Shown: positions 8,776 to 17,791 of the stretch, piece after piece
How positions within the stretch are numbered: the stretch's first letter is position 1
Layout of the letters: each line of letters opens with the position of its first letter
The notes under the pieces: model-generated
What the model was told of the DNA's origin: nothing
What the model saw: the letters and a program-made list of their open reading frames with translations, nothing else
Databases searched by the model: none
Program-made: the position numbers and the translations under genes
NCBI RefSeq assembly: GCF_001953985.1
Contig: NZ_MBEI01000078.1
Location: 61,927 to 125,926, forward strand
Source: Mycobacterium colombiense
Lineage (GTDB): Bacteria; Actinomycetota; Actinomycetes; Mycobacteriales; Mycobacteriaceae
Direction: 5' to 3'
Length of the DNA stretch: 64,000 nt

Positions 8776-8943
8776 AGGTGGCGTTTCCTCTTTTTTCTAG
8801 GCGGAGGTCTGATCCCAGCCCGTTCCCGACTGATCGGGGCCCGGCCTCCGTCCGGGCGTGGATGAGCTGGCCCATCTCTAAAGATGCGAGCCGCTCAGTG
8901 GTGCTGGGAGGTCTGCATTCAGTTGTGTCGGGGCTGGGCCTGA

Positions 8944-9057
8944 TTAGCCCTGGCGCTGCTTGTGGCGCGGATCGGAGCAGATCACCATGACCCGCCCATG
9001 CCGACGGATCACCCTGCACTTGTCACAGATTGGCTTGACGCTCGGGTTCACCTTCAC
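8944..9057 (-). CDS. rpmJ: 50S ribosomal protein L36, zinc-binding form
   Basis: A 37-codon gene beginning GTG at 9057 and ending TAA at 8944. Translation gives [14 protein letters not shown], then [18 protein letters not shown] and KQRQG, a complete L36. The zinc ligands are Cys11, Cys14, Cys27 and His32, so this is the zinc-containing form. It lies between infA and rpsM as in other actinobacterial alpha operons. Confidence 0.97.
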
Positions 9058-9110
9058 GGCTGTTCGATCCTGTTCTGTATTCGTTCGTAGGTTGTTGGAG
9101 ATCAGGCGCT

Positions 9111-9332
9111 TTACTTGTACCGGTACACGATGCGGCCGCGGGACAGGTCGTAGGGAGACAACTCCACCACCACCCGGTCCTCGGGCAAGATGCGGATGTA
9201 GTGCTGCCGCATCTTGCCGCTGATGTGGGCAAGCACCTTGTGACCGTTCTCCAGCTCAATGCGGAACATCGCATTGGGCAAGGGCTCGACCACCCGGCCT
9301 TCCACCTCGATGGCGCCGTCCTTCTTGGCCAT
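9111..9332 (-). CDS. infA: Translation initiation factor IF-1
   Basis: A 73-residue single S1/OB-fold protein ([20 protein letters not shown] to GRIVYRYK) that binds the ribosomal A site during initiation. It is the first gene of the infA-rpmJ-rpsM-rpsK-rpsD-rpoA-rplQ run. The 251-base divergent gap to the response-regulator gene should hold its promoter, but I could not identify convincing -35/-10 boxes there. Colinear mapA, the usual neighbour upstream of infA, is instead 29 kb away at 38648. Confidence 0.98.
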
Positions 9333-9583
9333 AACTAGTTAAAAGTCCTCGTCGTATAGTTTCGTTCTCGTCTGCGCCTAGCCGACGCGACATAACACCG
9401 ACTTGGAACGTGAGCCGGTGACAGGAAATTCCTAGGGACTTGGCACACAAAAAGTCGGCGCGGATGCCGCACCGTTGTTCCACGATACCTGGTTATCGCC
9501 CTCCACCAAAATCGCTGTCGGCGGAACGCGGCCCGCTTGCTCGACCTCCCACACGGCCGCTGACGAGCGCATACTTAACGCCG

Positions 9584-11248
9584 ATGACCAACCCCTCAAG
9601 CCCGCGCAAGCCCGTCATGTTGACCGTCGACGACGATCCCTCGGTGTCGCGGGCGGTCGCCCGGTGCCTGCGCCGCCACTACGGCGAGGAGCACCGGATC
9701 GTGCGCGCGGAGTCCGGGCCCGACGCCCTCGGCACGCTCAAGGAGCTCAAGCTGCGCGGCGAGACCGTCGCGCTGCTGATCGCCGACTACCGGATGCCGC
9801 AGATGAGCGGCATCGAGTTCCTCGAACAGGCGATGGACCTGTATCCGGCGGCCCGCCGCGTGCTGTTGACCGCCTACGCCGACACCCACGCCGCCATCGA
9901 CGCGATCAACGTCGTCGACCTGGACCACTACCTGCTCAAGCCGTGGGATCCCCCGGAGGAGAAGTTCTACCCCGTCATCGACGGGCTGCTGGATGCCTGG
10001 CGTGCCGCACCCGAGCACCCCATCCCGCACACCAAGGTGATCGGGCACCGCTGGTCGGCGCGGTCCTGGCAGGTCCGCGACTTCCTGGCCCGCAACGGCC
10101 TCTACTACACCTGGTTCATGGCCGACGAGCCCGCCGGCGAGCGGCTGCTCACCGCGGCCGGCGAGGACGGCAGGCGGCTGCCGGTGGTGGTCACCCAGCG
10201 CGGCGACACCCTGGTCGAGCCCACCGACGCCCAGCTGGCCGAGACCCTGGGCCTGACCACCACGCCGTCGCAGGAGTTCTACGACCTGATCGTGGTCGGC
10301 GGCGGCCCCGCCGGTCTGGCTGCGGCGGTATACGGCGCCTCCGAGGGGCTGCGCACGGTGCTCATCGAGCACACCGCCACCGGCGGCCAGGCCGGGCAGA
10401 GCTCGCGGATCGAGAACTACCTGGGCTTTCCCGACGGCGTCTCGGGCGGGCAGCTGGCCGACCGCGCCCGCCGGCAGGCGGAGAAGTTCGGCGCCGAGCT
10501 GATCACCGCCCGCAAGGCCACCGCCCTCGAGGTGAACGGATCCAAGCGCACCGTGCGGTTCGCCGACGGCGGCTCAATCGACGCGCACGCCGTCATCCTG
10601 GCCACCGGGGTCTCCTACCGACAGCTGCAGGCCGAGGGTTGCACCGAGCTGACCGGCTGCGGCGTCTACTACGGCGCGGCCATCTCGGTCGCCCCGGACT
10701 GCGAAGACGAAGAGGTCTACGTGATCGGCGGGGCCAACTCGGCCGGCCAGGCCGCCATGTACCTGTCGCGGACGGCCAAGTCGGTCAACATCGTGGTGCG
10801 CGCCCCGTCACTGGAGGCGTCGATGTCCTACTACCTCATCCAGCAGATCGAGGCGAACCCCAAGATCAACGTGCTGACCTGCACCGAGGTGCAGCGCGCC
10901 ACCGGCGACGGCCATCTCGAACAGCTGAGGCTGGTCAACAACCGCACCGGCGAAACCGAGGACGTCACCTGCGGGCGGATGTTCATCTTCATCGGCGCCG
11001 CCCCGCGCACCGACTGGCTGGACGGGGTGCTGGCCCGCGACGACCATGGCTTCATCCTGACCGGCCCGGACCTGCGCAACGTGTGCGGTTGGACGCTGGA
11101 CCGCCCGCCGCATCACCTCGAGACCAGCGTGCCGGGAGTGTTCGCCACCGGCGACGTCCGCTCGGCGTCGGCCAAACGGGTCGCCGCCGCGGTCGGTGAG
11201 GGTTCGATGGCGGTCATGCTGGTGCACCGATACCTGGCCGAAGCATGA
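9584..11248 (+). CDS. Response regulator fused to thioredoxin-reductase-like flavoprotein
   Basis: A 554-residue three-part protein. Residues 10-140 are a receiver domain with acidic pocket Asp16-18, phospho-acceptor Asp68 (ADYRMPQMSG) and Lys119 (LLKPW). Residues about 150-225 look like a glutaredoxin/thioredoxin fold, but the position of the CxxC carries RWSARS. Residues 232-554 are a thioredoxin-reductase-like FAD/NAD(P)H domain with GGGPAGLAAA (239-248), GGQAGQSSRIENY, IGGANSAGQAA (381-391) and GVFATGDVR. At the usual CATC active site the sequence is GVYYGAAI (360-367), so both redox cysteines are gone. The ATG at 9584 gives a normal receiver N terminus. The stop overlaps the kinase start by ATGA, implying a coupled two-component pair. 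Confidence 0.85.
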   Translation: MTNPSSPRKPVMLTVDDDPSVSRAVARCLRRHYGEEHRIVRAESGPDALGTLKELKLRGETVALLIADYRMPQMSGIEFLEQAMDLYPAARRVLLTAYADTHAAIDAINVVDLDHYLLKPWDPPEEKFYPVIDGLLDAWRAAPEHPIPHTKVIGHRWSARSWQVRDFLARNGLYYTWFMADEPAGERLLTAAGEDGRRLPVVVTQRGDTLVEPTDAQLAETLGLTTTPSQEFYDLIVVGGGPAGLAAAVYGASEGLRTVLIEHTATGGQAGQSSRIENYLGFPDGVSGGQLADRARRQAEKFGAELITARKATALEVNGSKRTVRFADGGSIDAHAVILATGVSYRQLQAEGCTELTGCGVYYGAAISVAPDCEDEEVYVIGGANSAGQAAMYLSRTAKSVNIVVRAPSLEASMSYYLIQQIEANPKINVLTCTEVQRATGDGHLEQLRLVNNRTGETEDVTCGRMFIFIGAAPRTDWLDGVLARDDHGFILTGPDLRNVCGWTLDRPPHHLETSVPGVFATGDVRSASAKRVAAAVGEGSMAVMLVHRYLAEA

Positions 11249-12786
11249 GCGCCGAATCAGTGGCCGCCAAGATGCCCTGCGAGCCCGATGAGCTGCGCAG
11301 CCTGTTCCTGTTCGAGGCGCTCTCCGACGAGCAGCTCGCGGTGCTGTGCAGCAACGGGCACATCCAGCACTACGAACCGGGTCCGATCTGCGTCGAGGGC
11401 GAACCGGCGACCTGCTTCTACGTCCTGATCGACGGCGAGCTGACCATGACCAAGCTCTCCGGCGGCCAGGACATCGAGACCAACCGCACCTCGCAGCGCG
11501 GCGTGTACTGCGGGGCCTGGCGGGCGTTCACCGGCGGCAAGCAGAAGAGCTACGACGCCTCGGTGCACGTGACGAAGCCGTCTCGCTTCTTCGTGATGGA
11601 CGCGCCGGTGTTCGCGCAGTTCATGAGGGACCAGTTCCCCATGGCGGTGCACCTGCTCGACGGCATCGCCGTTGGCACCGACCGCACCCGTCGGATCATC
11701 GACAACCGGGAGAAGCTGCTTGCGCTGGGCCGGCTCTCGGCCGGGCTGACGCACCAGCTGAACAATCCCGCCGCGGCGATCTCGCGGTCCGCGGCGGATC
11801 TGCGCGAACGCGTGGCCAACATGCGCCACAAGCTGGCGATGCTCGCCGACGGCACCATCACCCCCGAGGCGTTGAGCGCGTTGGTGCAGCTGCAGGAGCG
11901 GGTCGCCGAACAGGTCGCCAAGTCGGCCTCGCAGCATTTGAGCGCGCTGGAGACCTCCGACCGCGAGGACGCCGTCGGCGACTGGCTGGAAGACCACGGC
12001 ATCGACGGCGGGTGGGACATCGCGCCGACGTTCGTCGAGGGCGGCATCGATACCGATTGGCTGGAGCGGATTTCCGCGGTCAGCGACGAGCTCGCGTCGA
12101 CATCGCTGGAGCAGGCGATCCGATGGATCAACTACACCATCGAGAGCGAGCTGCTGATGAACCAGATTCTCGAAGCGAGCAAACGGATTTCGGCGCTGGT
12201 CGCCGATGCCAAGCAGTATTCGCAGCTGGATCGGGCCCCGTTCCAGGTGACGAACGTGCACGATCTGCTGCGCAGCACGCTGGTGATGTTCGCCGATCGA
12301 TTGACCAAGGACGCGGGCAGGGACGCCGGCCCGCACCCCGCCGTCACGGTGGTCAAGGAGTTCGACCAAACGTTGCCCGAAATCCCGTGCTATCCAGGCG
12401 ATCTCAACCAGGTGTGGACCAACATCATCGACAACGCGCTCGCCGCGATGCGCGACACCGGTGGCACGCTGACCATCCGCACCTGCCGGGAAGGCGAGAA
12501 CCTGGCCCGCATCGAAATCTGCGACACCGGGCCGGGGATACCCGAGGACGTGCGCGAGCACATCTTCGAGCCGTTCTTCACCACCAAGCCCTTCGGTGAG
12601 GGCACCGGGCTGGGCCTGGACCTGGCGTTCAACATCGTGGTGAAGAAGCACCGCGGTGACCTGCGGGTGGAATCGAGGCCCGGGGACACCCGGTTCATCG
12701 TGCTGCTGCCGCTGGAGCCGCCCGCCGCCGGCGTCGCCGGTGCCGTTCTCGACGATGCCGATGAGGAAGTAGCCGACGCGGAATAG
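11245..12786 (+). CDS. Sensor histidine kinase with cyclic-nucleotide-type input domain
   Basis: A 513-residue cytosolic kinase without membrane helices. Residues about 18-135 form a CRP-like cNMP-binding fold (FLFEALSDEQLAVLC, EGEPATCFYVLIDGEL). The dimerisation H-box has His170 in GLTHQLNNPAAAISRS. A long helical insert (about 190-300) precedes the HATPase domain with N-box NQVWTNIIDNALAAM, G1 CDTGPGIPE, F-box FEPFFTTK and G2 GEGTGLGL. It overlaps the upstream response regulator by four bases and is presumably its cognate kinase. The canonical phosphate-binding Arg of CRP is not obvious, so the ligand cannot be called. Signalling to a flavoprotein receiver is an inference from gene fusion and coupling. 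Confidence 0.88.
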   Translation: MSAESVAAKMPCEPDELRSLFLFEALSDEQLAVLCSNGHIQHYEPGPICVEGEPATCFYVLIDGELTMTKLSGGQDIETNRTSQRGVYCGAWRAFTGGKQKSYDASVHVTKPSRFFVMDAPVFAQFMRDQFPMAVHLLDGIAVGTDRTRRIIDNREKLLALGRLSAGLTHQLNNPAAAISRSAADLRERVANMRHKLAMLADGTITPEALSALVQLQERVAEQVAKSASQHLSALETSDREDAVGDWLEDHGIDGGWDIAPTFVEGGIDTDWLERISAVSDELASTSLEQAIRWINYTIESELLMNQILEASKRISALVADAKQYSQLDRAPFQVTNVHDLLRSTLVMFADRLTKDAGRDAGPHPAVTVVKEFDQTLPEIPCYPGDLNQVWTNIIDNALAAMRDTGGTLTIRTCREGENLARIEICDTGPGIPEDVREHIFEPFFTTKPFGEGTGLGLDLAFNIVVKKHRGDLRVESRPGDTRFIVLLPLEPPAAGVAGAVLDDADEEVADAE

Positions 12787-12814
12787 CTTCCACCGGGCAC
12801 AGGTTGGGAACACC

Positions 12815-13663
12815 ATGACCGATGCAGCGAGCAAACCCAATCTCGGCCGGTTCGGATCGTTCGGACGCGGCGTCACACCCGAACAGGCCAGGGACATCGA
12901 AGCGCTGGGCTACGGCGCCGTATGGGTCGGCGGTTCACCGCCCGCCGAGCTGGCCTGGGTCGAGCCCCTCCTGGAGGCGACGACGACGCTGCAGGTGGGC
13001 ACCGGCATCGTCAACATCTGGACCGCGGCCGCCGAGCCGGTGGCCGAATCCTTCCACCGCATCGACAAGGCCTACCCGGGCCGGTTCCTGCTGGGCATCG
13101 GCGTCGGCCATCCCGAGGCGCACACCGAATACCGCAAGCCCTACGACGCCCTGGTCGACTACCTCAAGCAGCTCGACGACTACGGCGTACCCGCCAACCG
13201 CCGGGTGGTGGCTGCGCTGGGCCCGCGCGTGCTCAAGCTGTCCGCGGAACGCTCGGCCGGGGCGCACCCCTACCTGACCACCCCGGAACACACCGCGAAG
13301 GCCCGCGAACTCATCGGGCCGTCGGCGTTCCTGGCACCCGAGCACAAGGCGATCCTGACCACCGACGCCGAGAAGGCCCGGGCCGTCGGGCGCAAGGCGC
13401 TCGACGTCTATTTCAACCTCGCCAACTACCGAAACAACTGGAAGCGGCTGGGTTTCACCGAGGACGAGGTCACCCGGCCGGGCAGCGACCGCCTGGTGGA
13501 CGCGGTGGTGGCGTATGGCACCGTGGACCAGATCGCGGCGCGCCTCAAAGAACACCTCGACGCCGGCGCCGATCACGTTCCCGTGCAGGTCCTGACGAAG
13601 GATGAAAACCTGGTCTCGGCGCTGGCCGAACTGGCGGGGCCACTGGGGTTGAAGCAGTCCTGA
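12815..13663 (+). CDS. LLM-class F420-dependent oxidoreductase (Rv3463-like)
   Basis: A 282-residue luciferase-like TIM-barrel protein. Recognisable family features are YGAVWVGGSPPAELAW, VGTGIVNIW, FHRIDKAYPGRFLLGIGVGHPEAH and the C-terminal GSDRLVDAVVAYGTVDQI...HLDAGADHVPVQVL segment. These enzymes use reduced coenzyme F420 or flavin; the substrate is unknown. It lies 28 bases after the histidine kinase and 20 bases before a tandem paralogue, and is followed by rmlB, which matches the Rv3463-Rv3464 order I recall. An ATG at 12815 gives the expected start. Confidence 0.85.
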   Translation: MTDAASKPNLGRFGSFGRGVTPEQARDIEALGYGAVWVGGSPPAELAWVEPLLEATTTLQVGTGIVNIWTAAAEPVAESFHRIDKAYPGRFLLGIGVGHPEAHTEYRKPYDALVDYLKQLDDYGVPANRRVVAALGPRVLKLSAERSAGAHPYLTTPEHTAKARELIGPSAFLAPEHKAILTTDAEKARAVGRKALDVYFNLANYRNNWKRLGFTEDEVTRPGSDRLVDAVVAYGTVDQIAARLKEHLDAGADHVPVQVLTKDENLVSALAELAGPLGLKQS

Positions 13664-13683
13664 CATGTCGTAGGGGGAGCCAG

Positions 13684-14550
13684 ATGACCGAGGGAGTTTC
13701 ACTCAAGCCCGACCTGAGCCGGTTCGGCGTCTGGTTAGCCACCCGATCGATCTCCCCCGAGGTGGCCTCGGGCATCGAATCGCTGGGCTACGGCGCGGCC
13801 TGGATCGGTGGATCACCGGACGCCGATCTGTCCTGGGCCGACCCGGCCCTGGCGGGGACGGCGTCGCTGCAGCTGGCCACCGGGATCGTCAACATCTGGA
13901 CGGCGCCCGCACCGGAAGTCGCCGAGTCCTTCCACCGGATCGAATCAGGCCATCCGGGAAGGTTTTTGCTGGGTGTCGGGGTGGGTCACCCGGAGCACAC
14001 GCAAGAATACGTGAAGCCCTACGACACCCTGGACTCCTATCTCGACGAACTCGACGCGGCCCTGGTGCCGACCAGCCGGCGGGTGGTCGCGGCGCTCGGG
14101 CCGCGGGTGCTGGGCCTCGCCGCGCGGCGCAGCGCCGGTGCGCACCCGTATCTGACCACGCCGGAACACACCGCCAAGGCGCGCGATTTGCTCGGCGGCG
14201 CAGTGTATTTGGCGCCCGAGCACAAGGTGGTGCTCACCACCGACGCGGAGGAGGCCCGCGCGATCGGGCGCCAGACCGTCGAGTTCTACCTGGGCCTGAG
14301 CAACTACGTGAACAACTAGCTGCGGCTGGGGTTCACCGAAGCCGACGTGCACAAGCCCGGCAGCGACAAGCTGATCGACGCGGTGGTCGCCTACGGCACC
14401 CCGGAGGACATCGCGCGTCGGTTGAATGAACATCTGGAGGCCGGAGCCGATCACGTGGCGATCCAGGTGCTGGGCGGCCACGACGAAGAAACGCTGCTAC
14501 CTGCGCTAAGTGAATTGGCCGGACCTCTGGGGCTAACTCGCGCAAACTGA
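13684..14550 (+). pseudogene. Tandem LLM-class oxidoreductase copy with in-frame stop
   Basis: A second copy of the preceding LLM oxidoreductase, similar along its whole length (YGAAWIGGSPDADLSW, ATGIVNIW, GRFLLGVGVGHPEHTQEY). The frame is interrupted at 14317-14319 by TAG, after which the same frame continues without further damage to a normal C terminus (LRLGFTEADVHKPGSDKLIDAVVAYG) ending at 14550. In the intact neighbour the corresponding codon is TGG in NNWKRLGF, so a single G-to-A change explains the stop. Read through, the protein would be 288 residues; truncated it is 211 and lacks the last barrel strands. A recent mutation, a sequencing error, or stop-codon readthrough are possible. 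Confidence 0.8.
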
Positions 14551-14576
14551 ACGATCGGCTCCGTTAGGGTTTGGGC

Positions 14577-15572
14577 ATGCGGTTACTGGTCACCGGCGGC
14601 GCTGGATTCATCGGCGCCAACTTTGTGCACAGCACGGTCCGCGAACACCCCGAGGATTCCGTGACGGTGCTCGACGCCCTGACCTATGCGGGTCGGCGCG
14701 AGTCACTGGCCGACCTCGAGGACTCGATAGAGCTGGTCGTCGGTGACATCACCGACGCCGAACTGGTGTCGCGGCTGGTCGCCGAATCCGACGCGGTGGT
14801 GCATTTCGCGGCGGAGAGCCACGTCGACAACGCACTGGACAGCCCCGAGCCGTTCCTGCACACCAACGTCGTCGGCACCTTCACCATCCTCGAGGCGGTG
14901 CGACGTTACGGCGTGCGGCTGCACCACATCTCGACCGACGAGGTCTACGGCGACCTGGAGCTCGACGACCCGCAGCGGTTCACCGAGGCGACGCCCTATA
15001 ACCCGTCCAGTCCGTATTCGGCGACCAAAGCCGCCGCCGACATGTTGGTGCGGGCCTGGGTGCGCTCGTATGGGGTGCGCGCGACGATCTCGAACTGTTC
15101 CAACAATTACGGGCCGTATCAGCACGTCGAGAAGTTCATCCCGCGCCAGATCACCAATGTGCTCACCGGCCGGCGGCCCAAGCTGTACGGCGCCGGCGCC
15201 AACGTCCGCGACTGGATTCACGTCGACGACCACAACAGCGCGGTGCGGCGCATCCTGGACAAGGGCGAGATCGGGCGCACCTACCTGATCAGCTCCGAGG
15301 GCGAGCGCGACAACCTGACCGTGCTGCGCACGCTGCTGCAGATGATGGGCCGCGAGCCCGACGATTTCGACCACGTCACCGACCGCGTCGGCCATGATTT
15401 GCGTTACGCCATCGACCCGTCGACGCTGTATGACGAATTATGTTGGGCGCCAAAGCATACCGACTTCGAGGAGGGGCTGCGTGCCACCATTGACTGGTAT
15501 CGCGCAAACGAATCGTGGTGGCGTCCGTTGAAAGACGCCTCGGAAGCCCGCTACGAAGAACGTGGGCAGTAG
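14577..15572 (+). CDS. rmlB: dTDP-glucose 4,6-dehydratase
   Basis: A 331-residue short-chain dehydrogenase-type enzyme making dTDP-4-keto-6-deoxyglucose on the way to dTDP-L-rhamnose, needed for the arabinogalactan linker. It shows the NAD-binding GGAGFIG near the N terminus, the catalytic HISTDEVYG, and YSATK (Tyr-xxx-Lys). The ATG at 14577 gives the exact family N terminus MRLLVTGGAGFIG; a TTG six bases earlier is less likely. rmlC begins two bases after its stop, so the two are one operon. Confidence 0.95.
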   Translation: MRLLVTGGAGFIGANFVHSTVREHPEDSVTVLDALTYAGRRESLADLEDSIELVVGDITDAELVSRLVAESDAVVHFAAESHVDNALDSPEPFLHTNVVGTFTILEAVRRYGVRLHHISTDEVYGDLELDDPQRFTEATPYNPSSPYSATKAAADMLVRAWVRSYGVRATISNCSNNYGPYQHVEKFIPRQITNVLTGRRPKLYGAGANVRDWIHVDDHNSAVRRILDKGEIGRTYLISSEGERDNLTVLRTLLQMMGREPDDFDHVTDRVGHDLRYAIDPSTLYDELCWAPKHTDFEEGLRATIDWYRANESWWRPLKDASEARYEERGQ

Positions 15573-15573
15573 C

Positions 15574-16179
15574 GTGGAAGTTCGCGAGCTGAAAGTTCCC
15601 GGCGCCTGGGAGATCACCCCTACCGTGCACGGCGATTCGCGCGGCCATTTTTTCGAATGGCTCACCGACAAGGGGTTTCGCTCCTTCGCCGGTCATCGCC
15701 TGGACGTCCGGCAGGCCAATTGCTCGGTGTCATCGGCCGGCGTGCTGCGCGGACTGCATTTCGCCCAGGTGCCACCGAGCCAGGCCAAGTACGTGACCTG
15801 CGTTCGCGGTTCGGTGTTCGACGTCGTCGTCGACATTCGGGTGGGTTCGCCGACGTTCGGGCAATGGGATTCGGTTCTGCTCGACGACACCGATCACCGG
15901 ACGATCTACCTGTCCGAAGGCCTGGGGCATGGCTTCCTGGCGCTGCAAGACAATTCGACGGTGATGTATCTGTGCTCGGCGGAATACAACCCGCAGCGCG
16001 AACACACGATCTGCGCAACAGATCCGGCGCTGGGCATCGACTGGCCGCTGGTGGACGGCGCGCCGCCCAACCTGTCCGACCGCGACGCGGCGGCGCCCAG
16101 CCTCGAGGAAGTGCGCGCCTCCGGACTGCTGCCCACCTGGGACGAGACAACGGCATTCATCGACGGTATGCGCGACTGA
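15574..16179 (+). CDS. rmlC: dTDP-4-dehydrorhamnose 3,5-epimerase
   Basis: A 201-residue cupin epimerase, third step of dTDP-L-rhamnose synthesis. Conserved features are VPGAWEITP, DSRGHFFEW, VLRGLHFAQVPPSQAKYVTC (catalytic His), GLGHGFLALQDNSTVMYLCSAEYNP and TDPALGIDWP. The GTG at 15574 corresponds to the start used by M. tuberculosis RmlC as I remember it. A GTG at 15562 would add four residues and overlap rmlB. The 330 bases after it hold no supported gene. Confidence 0.93.
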   Translation: MEVRELKVPGAWEITPTVHGDSRGHFFEWLTDKGFRSFAGHRLDVRQANCSVSSAGVLRGLHFAQVPPSQAKYVTCVRGSVFDVVVDIRVGSPTFGQWDSVLLDDTDHRTIYLSEGLGHGFLALQDNSTVMYLCSAEYNPQREHTICATDPALGIDWPLVDGAPPNLSDRDAAAPSLEEVRASGLLPTWDETTAFIDGMRD

Positions 16180-16509
16180 CGTCGCAATATCGGGCGTAGC
16201 CAGACACACTCTTAGCCATCGCAATCGGCTGGACGGCCGGTACCCGGGCCCGCGGCACACACCGATTGCCCAGCGCACGCGTCGACTCACCGCCGCGATG
16301 TGCTTTATCCCGCAACAACGTTGGACTCACCGCGTGCAAAAACGCGCCGGCCGCCTCACCACCTCGTTAGGCATACCTAAATCAGCGCTGCGTTTGCGGT
16401 CACCTGATCCGTCGGATAACGTGAACGGGCCCTTTTCTCCCTTCGAGGGCGCTAAGATTGCGCCGATGATGATGCCGATGATGCCCGATGCGGGTGGCGG
16501 GGGACGCCG
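16180..16509 (+). other. Intergenic stretch without a supported gene
   Basis: The 330 bases between rmlC and the first acyltransferase contain no convincing reading frame. The one open frame of 71 codons (from 16298) has no family look and ends in Met/Pro/Gly repeats. The stretch holds a DtxR/IdeR-like inverted repeat at 16367-16380 and a TGAACG box at 16421-16426 followed 16 bases later by CGAGGG. It probably contains the promoter of the acyltransferase pair. The segment just before the ATG is a run of GATGATG/CCGATG repeats. Confidence 0.5.
16367..16380 (+). promoter_or_regulatory. DtxR/IdeR-like inverted repeat
   Basis: TTAGGCATACCTAA: perfect five-base arms TTAGG and CCTAA around CATA. 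The right-hand 12 bases AGGCATACCTAA match the mycobacterial iron-box half AGSCTWACCTWA at 11 of 12 positions, but the left part of the 19-base box is poor. It lies 130 bases before the acyltransferase at 16510. It could be an iron or manganese repressor half-site or a chance palindrome. Confidence 0.3.
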
Positions 16510-17703
16510 ATGAAGCTAGGGCAGGTTTTCGATCCGCGAAGAAACGCACTGAACGCATGGCGGTTAGCGCTCGCGGCGGAAGTCATCTTCTGGCACACCT
16601 ACCCGGTTCACGGCCATCTGCCCTCGCTGCGGGCCGTCCTGCAGCTTCTCCTCTCCGTCGGGGTGGACGGGTTCTTCGCGATCTCGGGGTTCCTCATCAC
16701 CGCGAGCTGGCTGAGCAACCCGAAGCTGCGCGCCTACCTCGCCGCCCGGGCCCTGCGCATCCTGCCCGGCTTCTACGTCTGCATGATCGTGACGGCCTTC
16801 GTGTTCGCCCCGCTCAGTGTGGCGCTCCAGGGCGGGTCGCCGACCAAGCTGCTGTTCTCGTTCGCGCCGTTCGAGTACGTCCTGAAAAACATCGCGGTCC
16901 TATGGCTCAAGCCCGACGTGGGCGGCACTCCGTTCGACATCCCCAATGCCGGCATCTGGAACGCTTCGCTGTGGTCGCTGTTCTGGGAAGTGATGTGCTA
17001 TCTGGTCGTCGCCGTCATCGGCGTGGCCGGCCTGGCCAACCGCAGGTGGGTCTCCCCGGTGATATTGGTGGTGGCCGCCATCGGGGCATCCATGATGCCC
17101 CCCGTCACCTTCCCCGAGGTGTTCAACAAGCCCACCGGCAACGTGGGCATCGTCATCGTCTTCCTGGCATGCCGGGCCGCGATCATGTTCGCCGCCGGAG
17201 CCCTGCTGTATCAGTGGCGCGACGTGATTCCCGCCCGCTGGTCGCTGGTCGCGGTGAGCGTGGTCATCGTGCTGGTGGCCGGCCAGCTGCCGGACTACCG
17301 GGTGGTCGCCGCCGTGCCGCTGGCCTACGCCGTCATCGTCTCCGGGTCGCTGTTGCACAACAAGCGATTGAGGTTGCGCACCGACCTGTCCTACGGCATG
17401 TACATCTACGCGTATCCGACCCAGCAACTGCTGGCGGTGCTCGGGCTGCTCAGCATGAATCCGATCGTGTTCTGCCTGTCCGTGGCGCTGGCGACGCTGC
17501 CGCTGGCCGCGGCGAGTTGGTTCCTGGTCGAAAAGCCGGCGAGGTCGCTCAAGGCACGAGTGAAACGGAGATCGGTCGACTCCCGCGAGCAAGCGGCCAT
17601 GGCGATGCCGCCGGAGTTCACGGTGCCGCTTAGCCATGATCGCGGCGATGTGAAGGCTCAAGACGCGGCGCTACCGGCAAAGGATCGCAGGGCGGCGACC
17701 TGA
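16510..17703 (+). CDS. Membrane acyltransferase, acyltransferase-3 family (copy 1)
   Basis: A 397-residue integral-membrane protein with about ten hydrophobic helices, of the acyltransferase-3 family that O-acylates sugars and other acceptors at the membrane. The active-site segment is visible near the N terminus: RLALAAEVIFWHTYP with the conserved Arg and His, then VGVDGFFAISGFLITASW and RALRILPGFYVC. The tail (about 350-397) is polar and cytosolic. The start ATG is preceded by GGGGGA. It is tandem with a paralogue 88 bases downstream that begins with nearly the same residues (MKLGQVFDPRRNALNA). Being close to rmlBC suggests glycan or glycolipid modification; the substrate is unknown. Confidence 0.85.
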   Translation: MKLGQVFDPRRNALNAWRLALAAEVIFWHTYPVHGHLPSLRAVLQLLLSVGVDGFFAISGFLITASWLSNPKLRAYLAARALRILPGFYVCMIVTAFVFAPLSVALQGGSPTKLLFSFAPFEYVLKNIAVLWLKPDVGGTPFDIPNAGIWNASLWSLFWEVMCYLVVAVIGVAGLANRRWVSPVILVVAAIGASMMPPVTFPEVFNKPTGNVGIVIVFLACRAAIMFAAGALLYQWRDVIPARWSLVAVSVVIVLVAGQLPDYRVVAAVPLAYAVIVSGSLLHNKRLRLRTDLSYGMYIYAYPTQQLLAVLGLLSMNPIVFCLSVALATLPLAAASWFLVEKPARSLKARVKRRSVDSREQAAMAMPPEFTVPLSHDRGDVKAQDAALPAKDRRAAT

Positions 17704-17791
17704 TCACGGCCACCGCCCGCGTCAGCGCCCGTCGACTTTCGGCCCGTACGATGGCGCCGATGACGAGTGGTGTGCAGTGGGCGGAGGCTGG

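Noticed and set aside
9333..9583. Promoter boxes for infA and the response regulator
   Set aside because: TATAC- and CATACTT-like strings are present, but no pair with acceptable -35 and spacing could be defended.
16421..16446. TGAACG-N16-CGAGGG as a fourth SigL promoter
   Set aside because: Both boxes deviate (G at the end of -35, CGA instead of CGT at -10); too weak to group with the three good sites.
16298..16513. A 71-codon frame before the first acyltransferase
   Set aside because: No family resemblance, ends in Met/Pro/Gly runs created by GATGATG repeats, and overlaps the acyltransferase start.
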